The notes under the pieces were generated by a model. That model did not search any database. It was not told the origin of the DNA and was given only the letters and a program-made list of their open reading frames with translations. A program made the position numbers and the translations under genes. DNA of 5,223 bases. Source: Granulicella sp. Its GTDB lineage: Bacteria; Acidobacteriota; Terriglobia; Terriglobales; Acidobacteriaceae. This document shows positions 1 through 4,514 of this stretch, piece by piece (position 1 is the first letter of the stretch; every line of letters begins with the position of its first letter). Location of the stretch: assembly GCA_003133205.1 (NCBI GenBank), contig PKWK01000226.1, forward strand, positions 1 through 5,223, given 5' to 3'.

Positions 1-240
1 CAGCAGCGCCAGCCGCACCGGCGTAAATCCACCCACGCGCGCGCCGGAGCCTGCCGCGAGATGCCGCTCGACATGCGCATGCACCACGCGATCCAGTTTC
101 ACGGTCCGCGCAAAGTCCATCCGGCTGTTCGCCAGCAGGCGGTAGCGCTCCAGCGCCTCGGCCAGCTCCAGCCGCTTCGCCTCATCGAGCGGATGCTGCC
201 AGTCCGCCGACTGCGGCAGCCAATCCAAATCCGAATCCAA
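1..240 (-). CDS. Partial gene, N-terminal 80 residues; possible FkbH-like HAD-IIIC family protein
   Basis: The reading frame is open from an initiator TTG (238-240) to the window edge, so the C-terminal part is missing. TTG is the only usable start: an in-frame TGA lies at 262-264, and the codons between contain no ATG or GTG. A GGAGG box (249-253 on the reverse strand) sits 8 nt before the TTG. Residues about 18-60 look like charged amphipathic helix, for example LDEAKRLELAEALERY. Residues 71-80 (GFTPVRLALL) are hydrophobic and resemble the strand that opens the N-terminal domain of FkbH-like HAD-IIIC proteins, which often read 'VRLALLGSSTLDHL'. Family members act in acyl-carrier-linked glyceryl/methoxymalonyl biosynthesis or surface-glycan clusters, but only the first 80 residues are visible. 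That the gene is real is fairly sure; the family call is tentative. Confidence 0.65.
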   Translation of the reverse strand, partial: MDSDLDWLPQSADWQHPLDEAKRLELAEALERYRLLANSRMDFARTVKLDRVVHAHVERHLAAGSGARVGGFTPVRLALL

Positions 241-280
241 CGCAGGTGCCTCCGGAAGGCATCACAACGCCTCCCAGCCG

Positions 281-309
281 AGACTATGTCGAACCGGCGG
301 ACCCGTCAA
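281..309 (-). promoter_or_regulatory. Candidate sigma-70-like promoter for the leftmost gene
   Basis: On the minus strand, TTGACG (304-309, five of six matches to TTGACA) is followed after 17 nt by TAGTCT (281-286, three of six matches to TATAAT). The implied transcript start near 274 would give a leader of about 34 nt containing the GGAGG box before the TTG start at 240. The weak -10 keeps this tentative. It would mean the leftmost gene has its own promoter rather than relying on read-through from the cytochrome gene. Confidence 0.3.
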
Positions 310-323
310 TCAGCTCACGCTCT

Positions 324-355
324 GGGTGCCCCATGTCTCGCTTCTGAGACATGGG
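324..355. repeat. Hairpin repeat box, copy 1 (GGGTGCCCCAT type), 3' of the cytochrome gene
   Basis: A GGGTGCCCC head (324-332) runs into a perfect 10-bp inverted repeat, CCCATGTCTC (330-339) and GAGACATGGG (346-355), with a 6-nt loop. The box starts 9 nt past the stop codon of the minus-strand cytochrome gene. No T-run follows the stem in the direction of that gene, so it is not a textbook intrinsic terminator, although the stem could still stop transcription or protect the 3' end of the mRNA. Boxes with the same head or flanks but different arms occur at 2805-2837 and 2919-2957. Confidence 0.7.
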
Positions 356-364
356 TTCACGCCC

Positions 365-778
365 CTACTGCAGCGGAGGATCCTCCGGCATCACCGCGCC
401 GGCCTTCACCCATTGCTCAATCACCGCAATATCTTCGTCGCTCATCTTCGGCGACTTTGGAGGCATCGGCTTCGGATCGTCCGGCGGCCCCTCGTGCCGG
501 ATCAGCTTCACCAGCACGCTGTTCGCCGGATCGCCGGGCACAATCACGACACCGTCGCGTCCGCCCTTCATCGTGGACGCCTTCGTCATAAGGCTCAGCC
601 CACCCTTGTGGTTCATATCGAAGTGGCACTTGCCGCAATTCGTCTGAAGAATTGGCCTTACTTTCTCGGTATAGAACGCGGACTTGCTAGCCCCGTCCTG
701 CGCCGACACCCCACGCAATCCCAACCCAGCCAAGGCTGCGATTGCGGTCACTCCAACTCCTGCAAGAACTCGACGCAT
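365..778 (-). CDS. Secreted small monohaem c-type cytochrome (planctomycete-type cytochrome C domain)
   Basis: Complete 137-residue protein. Residues 1-26 form a Sec signal peptide: MRR, then a hydrophobic Ala/Gly/Val/Leu stretch, then GVSA before QDG, with likely cleavage after Ala26. The mature protein has one haem-c site, C48-G-K-C51-H52. Around it is the framework of the PSCyt1/PF07635 family: 'KVRPILQTNCGKCH' before, 'KGGLSL' and 'IVPGDPANSVLVKLIRH' after, then 'KPMPP', where Met105 is the probable second axial ligand, and a terminal 'MSDEDIAVIEQWVKAGA' helix. It should therefore be a periplasmic electron carrier or haem sensor of about 11 kDa. In Planctomycetes this domain is often fused to larger DUF1549/DUF1553 proteins; here it stands alone, as is common in Acidobacteria. 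AAGGAGG (783-789) lies 4 nt before the ATG, a strong site with short spacing. The electron donor and acceptor cannot be told from the neighbours. Confidence 0.93.
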   Translation of the reverse strand: MRRVLAGVGVTAIAALAGLGLRGVSAQDGASKSAFYTEKVRPILQTNCGKCHFDMNHKGGLSLMTKASTMKGGRDGVVIVPGDPANSVLVKLIRHEGPPDDPKPMPPKSPKMSDEDIAVIEQWVKAGAVMPEDPPLQ

Positions 779-932
779 CCATCCTCCTTGGAATCAACTT
801 CGCTGCGAAAACAGTATTTCCCCGGCGCCTGGCTGTCCCAGGTTGGAGAAAAACCAGTTTTGCTTACAAGGCACAACTCGCCACGGCCCCAGAAGCGCTG
901 CATGTGCGTTACGGTCTCAGCCGCTGCGATCT

Positions 933-998
933 ACGATCGTGTCCCAGCGCGCATCAGCCCGATTGAGCCACACCGATCGCCAGCATTAACCGATCGGT
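933..998. promoter_or_regulatory. Cluster of GATCG palindromes, candidate operator
   Basis: Three related sites lie within 66 bp: ACGATCGT (933-940, perfect palindrome), ACCGATCG (972-979) and CCGATCGG (990-997, perfect palindrome). The last two also form an inverted repeat, ACCGATCG and CGATCGGT (991-998), separated by 11 nt. Spaced palindromes in a divergent promoter region are what a dimeric repressor site would look like, but no regulator gene is in the window and short GATCG words are not rare in GC-rich DNA. Confidence 0.25.
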
Positions 999-1019
999 AC
1001 ACAGAACCTGCTTGATCAC

Positions 1020-1050
1020 TTACCCCATGTCTACGTTCCAGATAGGGTAA
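1020..1050. other. Imperfect hairpin in the leader of the DUF5715-type gene
   Basis: TTACCC (1020-1025) pairs with GGGTAA (1045-1050). After a 2-nt bulge, TGTCT (1028-1032) pairs with AGATA (1040-1044) through one G-T wobble, giving about 11 pairs and the 7-nt loop ACGTTCC. It ends 37 nt before the ATG at 1088. The left arm contains CCCCATGTCT, the same ten bases as in the hairpin box at 329-338, so it may be a decayed copy of that repeat. It could equally be a leader structure. Confidence 0.35.
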
Positions 1051-1087
1051 AAGTTGCTCTGGTGCCTCCGCACCTCCAAAAATTCAT

Positions 1088-2380
1088 ATGCGCCGACATG
1101 CCGCCACCGCTGCTGCCCTGATAGCACTGGCCTGGATTCAAGTCTGCCCTGGCCCCCTGCTGGCAAAACCGACGAGGACCGTCGCGGGCCCCGCCGCGCG
1201 GAAGCTGATCGTCGCCCCGCCCACCCTGCGCGCATCCCGTGAGCGAGCCACACATCCGCCCGCAAGCGCTCACGCTGCCAGCAGAAATGCGATCGGCCCT
1301 GAGCGAAATGTCAGTTCCCCGCGCCATTCTGCCCCGTCGACGCGCGCCAGCATCGCTGTCAATCGGCAATCAGACCCGCAAGCGGACCGCGTCCCAACCC
1401 GTCTCCACACTCGCGCCCGTACCCTCGAACAGGAGCGCGCCCTCGCCGCCCAGTCCGCCATCGCCGCCGCGGACCGCCAACACCGCGCCGTCCGCCCCGC
1501 GCCAAGCGCCCCGCACTACGCCCACAACTCCCTCCCACCGCGCCCACTCTCAGAGGTCACCGCCACCAGCGATGACCCCGCTGCCCCATCTGCGTCGATA
1601 CTCTCCTCCCCTCAGCCTGGTCCCAACAGCCCAACCGCCCTCATCAATATCGGCGGCGTCCTGCGCCCCGCGTCGGGAAGCCTGCCTCTGAAGTCCATCG
1701 AAGAAGAGGCGTCCACGCCCGTCCTGCTCCCACCGCTCCGCGTCTCTTCGCTCTATGACGCGCGCGGCCACCTGGTCGTCCCAAAGCCCCTTTACGGCAC
1801 CCGAGAAATCCTGCTCCACCAGAATGTGATGGCCGACCGCGACGGCCTCGACCGCGTCCGCGACGACGCCGACCTGCTCGACCTCCGCCGCGAGAAGAAG
1901 CTCGTAGCCCTCCCCGACAACGAGACCCTCCGCGTCGACTATCGCCTCCCCGAGAACCGCCGCTTCTCCCGCCCCTGGACGGCCGCCTTCCTCACCGTCC
2001 TCGCCGCCGACTACTACGCCAGCTTCCACTCCCCGCTCCAGGTCGACTCCGCCGTCCGCACGGTCGCCGTGCAGCAGCGCCTCATCCGCACCAACGGCAA
2101 CGCCGCACCCTCCACCGGCGACACCGCCTCCCCGCACCTCACCGGCCAGGCTGTCGACATCGCCAAGGGCGGACTCTCGCGCATCCAGATCGCCTGGCTG
2201 CGCACCTACCTCCAACCCCTCATCAACCTCGGCAAGATCGATGTCGAAGAGGAGTTCCAGCAGTCCTGCTTCCACATCAGCGTCTACAAAAACTACCTCC
2301 CCATCGGGTCGGCCCACGCCGGCGTCGCCGACACCCGTCAACTCGCACCAGAGTCCCTCCCCGGAAGGCCAATCGAATGA
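1088..2380 (+). CDS. Exported DUF5715-type protein with M15-peptidase-like C-terminal domain
   Basis: Complete, 430 residues. Residues 1-26 look like a Sec signal (MRRH, hydrophobic AATAAALIALAWIQV, then PGPLLA). Cys20 does not sit in a lipobox. Residues about 27-215 are low-complexity and rich in Pro, Ala, Arg and Ser, and are probably disordered. Residues about 218-405 are folded. They contain 'VRTVAVQQ' (Arg324), 'SPHLTGQAVDI' (His350, Asp357) and 'EEEFQQSCFHISV' (Glu387-389, His396). That spacing matches the SxHxxGxAxD and ExxH-type zinc motifs of M15 D-Ala-D-Ala carboxypeptidases and related murein enzymes, so a periplasmic cell-wall role is plausible. From memory this is the DUF5715 family of Acidobacteria, whose activity I do not know to be established. 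The start is the first ATG of the frame and puts the signal peptide at the N-terminus, but it has no Shine-Dalgarno site. The coding strand is very GC-rich (43 of 60 bases at 1921-1980). Confidence 0.88.
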   Translation: MRRHAATAAALIALAWIQVCPGPLLAKPTRTVAGPAARKLIVAPPTLRASRERATHPPASAHAASRNAIGPERNVSSPRHSAPSTRASIAVNRQSDPQADRVPTRLHTRARTLEQERALAAQSAIAAADRQHRAVRPAPSAPHYAHNSLPPRPLSEVTATSDDPAAPSASILSSPQPGPNSPTALINIGGVLRPASGSLPLKSIEEEASTPVLLPPLRVSSLYDARGHLVVPKPLYGTREILLHQNVMADRDGLDRVRDDADLLDLRREKKLVALPDNETLRVDYRLPENRRFSRPWTAAFLTVLAADYYASFHSPLQVDSAVRTVAVQQRLIRTNGNAAPSTGDTASPHLTGQAVDIAKGGLSRIQIAWLRTYLQPLINLGKIDVEEEFQQSCFHISVYKNYLPIGSAHAGVADTRQLAPESLPGRPIE

Positions 2381-2520
2381 CTCCCATCGTCCAGCTACGT
2401 AAGGAACCAAGAGTTATCAGCATTTCGCAGGAGGAACGCTCAGGCCGCGCCTCGCAGATCCCAAGCACCCATATCTCCCCCTTTGTCCTGAAGATGCTGG
2501 GCCTCAAGTCCGGCGGATAG
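2377..2520 (+). CDS. Possible small gene, 47 residues, overlapping the DUF5715-type gene
   Basis: Too short for routine calling, but the signals are good. Its ATG (2377-2379) overlaps the TGA of the preceding gene as ATGA. GGAAGG (2363-2368) lies 8 nt upstream, and the frame runs to TAG at 2518-2520. The protein begins MTPIVQLRKEPRVISIS and ends FVLKMLGLKSGG. It is basic, with no signal peptide, membrane segment or Cys, and I recognise no family. The arrangement predicts translational coupling to the exported protein before it. Codon third positions are less GC-biased than in that gene, which argues against it. It may be a chance frame; conservation in relatives would decide. Confidence 0.38.
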   Translation: MTPIVQLRKEPRVISISQEERSGRASQIPSTHISPFVLKMLGLKSGG

Positions 2521-2551
2521 CACCACCTCATCGCGATGTGTTGGTATCGTG

Positions 2552-2621
2552 TGCGCGACCGTCTTTCTCCTACCTAACCTCAAACCTTCGTCATCTCGAC
2601 TGGAGCCCTGAGTGAGCCTGG
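2552..2621. repeat. Direct repeat, copy A (70 bp)
   Basis: From TGCGCGACCG to GTGAGCCTGG, this matches 2848-2916 over its whole length with four substitutions and a one-base indel by hand alignment (about 93% identity). It includes the words CTTCGTCATCTCGAC and GGAGCCCTGAGTGAGCC. Copy A continues into GTCGAACGGGCGGAGTGGAGAGACCCCC, which copy B lacks; the intergenic phrase 'TCTCGAC...GTGGAGAGACC' is familiar from acidobacterial genomes. TCGACT (2596-2601) and AGTCGA (2624-2629) form a short inverted repeat here. Confidence 0.85.
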
Positions 2622-2697
2622 CGAGTCGAACGGGCGGAGTGGAGAGACCCCCGCATTCGCCTTTGCCCGTTCTCCCGCGTGCTCACCTTTCCCCTTG

Positions 2698-2807
2698 TCT
2701 CAAAGGTTCTCGCCTTTGCTTCTGAGATAGGCCCGGGCTTCAGCCCCCGGGATTCGCTCTTCACGTCTGACGGACTTCATCCGAACCCTCTCAAAGCCCG
2801 GGGGCCC
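2698..2807. repeat. Composite inverted-repeat unit with CCCGGG stems
   Basis: CAAAGG (2701-2706) pairs with CCTTTG (2713-2718), and TCTCA (2698-2702) can alternatively pair with TGAGA (2723-2727). Next, GGGC-TTCA-GCCC (2735-2746) forms a tight hairpin. GCCCCCGGG (2743-2751) is the exact complement of CCCGGGGGC (2797-2805), closing a loop of about 45 bp whose ends (GATTCG and CGAACCC) can extend the stem imperfectly. The words 'GCCCGGGCTTCAGCCCCCGGG' and 'AAAGCCCGGGGGCCCATCC' look like a dispersed non-coding repeat. No function is evident. Confidence 0.55.
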
Positions 2808-2837
2808 ATCCTTTGCAGTCTCATCGCAAACGGTGGG
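2805..2837. repeat. Hairpin repeat box, copy 2
   Basis: CCCATCCTTTGC (2805-2816) pairs with GCAAACGGTGGG (2826-2837) around a 9-nt loop, with one mismatch and one G-T pair over 12 positions. It is preceded by GGGGG and followed by TTATCGCGCC, which parallels the GGGTGCC head and GGAGTCTCGCGCC tail of the box at 2919-2957. The arms themselves differ between boxes. This copy is not next to a stop codon and lies just before direct repeat copy B. Confidence 0.5.
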
Positions 2838-2847
2838 TTATCGCGCC

Positions 2848-2916
2848 TGCGCGACCGCCTTCCTCCACCTAACCTCCAACCTTCGTCATCTCGACCGGAG
2901 CCCTGAGTGAGCCTGG
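2848..2916. repeat. Direct repeat, copy B (69 bp)
   Basis: Second copy of the unit at 2552-2621, in the same orientation, with its start 296 bp after the start of copy A. It ends in CCCTGAGTGAGCCTGG and is joined directly to the hairpin box that begins at 2919. In copy A the equivalent point instead leads to GCGAGTCGAACGGGCGG. This difference suggests modular assembly of repeat units rather than duplication of one long block. Confidence 0.85.
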
Positions 2917-2918
2917 GC

Positions 2919-2957
2919 CGGGTGCCCCATTCATCGCGGCTTGATCGCGATGGGTGG
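2919..2957. repeat. Hairpin repeat box, copy 3 (GGGTGCCCCAT type), 3' of the methyltransferase gene
   Basis: A GGGTGCCCCAT head (2920-2930) overlaps a stem of CCATTCATCGCG (2927-2938) with CGCGATGGGTGG (2946-2957) around the 7-nt loop GCTTGAT. The core CATCGCG/CGCGATG is perfect, and two outer pairs are G-T. The box ends 11 bp before the stop codon of the minus-strand methyltransferase gene, so it begins just past that gene's 3' end, as copy 1 does for the cytochrome gene. No T-run follows. It may act as a terminator or mRNA 3' end structure. Confidence 0.65.
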
Positions 2958-2968
2958 AGTCTCGCGCC

Positions 2969-4435
2969 TCAAGCCAGCCGATGCCCAATCGTCTCGTCCA
3001 GAATCTCCCGCACCGTCAGCGCCACAATCGAAATGTGCTCGCGCTTGAAGAACTGTCCAATCTTCTGCATCGCGTCACTGCTGAAGTCGAACCCCACAAA
3101 GAATCCCTTCTTCCGCTTCGTCCGCATCATCGCCGCCTGGAACATATCGATATCGGGCCGCCCCACCTTGTCCATCTGCTTCACCTGGATCGGATACCAG
3201 TCGTCCATGAAGTCAAGCTGCCCCGCTTCCTTCCCACCCGCGCCCGGCTCCGACCCAACCGGATAGATGCGCCCGTCGATACCCATATCCCCAACCTGCG
3301 TCTTGTTCGGGATGCCACCCAGCGCAATCACCGCCCAGTTCTCAAACTCGAACGGCGGAATCGTCCGCAACTGCTTCTCCGTCCACGGCAGGTCGCGCAC
3401 CACAAACCCCTTGCCGCGTAGCCAAAGATTCTCGTCCTCGCGAATCCGGCAAACATCCCGCAGCCGCTTCGCCATCACCCGGCACGCCGTCGGAGACACG
3501 TCAATCCCAATCCACTGCCGGTTCAGATTCTGCGCCGCCACCAGTGCCGTTCCACACCCGCAAAACGCATCCAGAACAATGTCATTCTCGTTCGACGACG
3601 CCTTGATGATTCGCTCCAACAGCGTAAGCGGCTTTTGAGTCGGATAGCCGAGGCGCTCCGCTGCCATGTTGTGCAGAGGTCTGATGTCCGTCCAAACCGA
3701 TTGAAGTGGGACGCCCGGCATCTCGTCGAGATAGGACTTAAGGCGCGGAACGCCTTTTTCCGCCTTTGGGTAGTGAATCTTACCCTCGCGATCCAGACGC
3801 TCCAGATGTTCCTTTGTGAAGCGCCAGCCCTTCACCGGCGAGGCATATCCCTTGAATTCGTACATCATGTTGGGGCGCGGGTTGGGGCTAGTCAGATCGC
3901 CCCGCTTCCACCGCCGCCCGTCTGGATCAACGTGCGTGTAGAACTGCTCGATGTAATGCGGGTCATATGGTTCATACTGCTTGTTCCATGTGTAGTCTTC
4001 GCTATTCGCATAGAAGAAGATCGTGTCGTGGATCGTGTTGTACTTGTTGGAGTCGCTACGCGCACTCGTTCGTTTCCAAATAATCTCGTTTTGGAAGTTG
4101 TTCTCGCCGAATATCTGGTCGAGCATCACCTTCACATAGTGGCTCGCGTGCCAGTCGCAGTGATAGTAAAAGCTGCCCGTCTTCTTCAGCACCCGCGCCA
4201 ACTCCACGCACCGGGGCCGCATGAACTCGATATACGCCTTCGTCGATTCGTGCCGGTCATCGAACGACCGCTTCTCCTTCGTCTCGCCCCAGAAAACCTC
4301 ATAGTTCCGGTTCGAGTTGAACGGCGGATCGATGTAAATCAGGTCAACGCACGCATCCGGCAGCTTCTTCAACTGCTCCAGATTGTCGCCGCAATAAATA
4401 ACTCGGGTGTCGAGCAACGAAGAAGGCTTAGCCAT
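2969..4435 (-). CDS. DNA methyltransferase (beta class, probably N6-adenine) fused to an Mrr-like nuclease domain
   Basis: 488 residues from the chosen ATG at 4435. Residues 1-~330 are an N6_N4 methyltransferase (PF01555 type, Mod-like). Catalytic motif IV is DLIYIDPPFNSN (DPPF 36-39), a probable target-recognition region spans about 110-260, then YPTQKP (264-269) and the AdoMet-binding motif I, DAFCGCGTA (289-297), followed by WIGIDVS. Motif IV before motif I defines the beta class; DPPF favours adenine N6. Residues about 360-480 match the Mrr/PF04471 endonuclease fold: EFENWAVIALGG, GDMGIDGRI (Asp387), WYPIQVKQ (Gln417, Lys419), then FFVGFDFSSDA and an ISIVALTVREI strand-helix end. D...QxK is the Mrr-type PD-(D/E)xK variant. 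The protein could therefore both methylate and cut DNA. The frame stays open to an ATG at 4606, but those 57 extra residues are atypical and overlap the next gene; MAKPSSLLDTRVIYCGDNLEQ is a normal family start. A TATATT (4484-4489) could be its -10. There is no clear Shine-Dalgarno. Confidence 0.92.
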   Translation of the reverse strand: MAKPSSLLDTRVIYCGDNLEQLKKLPDACVDLIYIDPPFNSNRNYEVFWGETKEKRSFDDRHESTKAYIEFMRPRCVELARVLKKTGSFYYHCDWHASHYVKVMLDQIFGENNFQNEIIWKRTSARSDSNKYNTIHDTIFFYANSEDYTWNKQYEPYDPHYIEQFYTHVDPDGRRWKRGDLTSPNPRPNMMYEFKGYASPVKGWRFTKEHLERLDREGKIHYPKAEKGVPRLKSYLDEMPGVPLQSVWTDIRPLHNMAAERLGYPTQKPLTLLERIIKASSNENDIVLDAFCGCGTALVAAQNLNRQWIGIDVSPTACRVMAKRLRDVCRIREDENLWLRGKGFVVRDLPWTEKQLRTIPPFEFENWAVIALGGIPNKTQVGDMGIDGRIYPVGSEPGAGGKEAGQLDFMDDWYPIQVKQMDKVGRPDIDMFQAAMMRTKRKKGFFVGFDFSSDAMQKIGQFFKREHISIVALTVREILDETIGHRLA

Positions 4436-4514
4436 GGATATGCACAAGCTTACAACCATCCCTCTGCGCATAGGTAAGGACGGAATATATTTTGCGAACC
4501 GTGACAGCGCGGTA

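Larger units (their letters stand above)
779..1087. other. Divergent intergenic region, cytochrome gene / DUF5715-type gene
   Basis: No gene is supported in these 309 bp. The region must hold the promoters of both flanking genes, but no convincing -35/-10 pair stands out. The best for the cytochrome side is a weak GGGACA-17 nt-TACTGT on the minus strand. It contains a cluster of GATCG palindromes (933-998) and an imperfect hairpin (1020-1050), listed separately. The plus-strand gene at 1088 has no Shine-Dalgarno sequence before its ATG. Confidence 0.6.
2521..2968. other. Repeat-rich intergenic region between convergent genes
   Basis: About 450 bp without a credible gene. It lies between the plus-strand genes ending at 2380/2520 and the minus-strand methyltransferase gene ending at 2969. 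It opens with the 10-bp palindrome CATCGCGATG (2529-2538), whose sequence recurs in the stem of the hairpin at 2932-2952. It then holds a 70/69-bp direct repeat, a CCCGGG-rich long-range stem and two hairpin boxes, each listed separately. The short frames on both strands through it look like repeat sequence, not protein. Confidence 0.75.

Noticed and set aside
324..355. Classical rho-independent terminator for the cytochrome gene
   Set aside because: The stem is perfect, but no T-run follows in the direction of transcription, so it was listed as a repeat/hairpin box instead.
326..1015. Plus-strand frame of 229 codons across the cytochrome gene and the divergent intergenic region
   Set aside because: It is antisense to a clear cytochrome with signal peptide and CxxCH, and its second half runs through non-coding DNA with no domain.
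1550..2410. Minus-strand 286-codon frame opposite the DUF5715-type gene
   Set aside because: Its composition (long runs of Gly, Val, Glu, Ala and Asp) is what the antisense of GC-rich, third-position-biased coding DNA gives. The plus frame has a signal peptide and recognisable motifs.
2552..2916. CRISPR-like array
   Set aside because: There are only two copies of a 69/70-bp unit, with a 226-bp gap containing other repeats; no regular repeat-spacer pattern and no cas genes.
2679..3266. Plus-strand frames of 75 and 119 codons through the repeat cluster and the methyltransferase 3' end
   Set aside because: They are translations of repeat DNA and of the antisense of the nuclease domain.
3635..4477. 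Plus-strand 280-codon frame opposite the methyltransferase
   Set aside because: It is antisense to conserved methylase motifs, shows no domain of its own, and is Arg/Leu/Val-rich as expected of a shadow frame.
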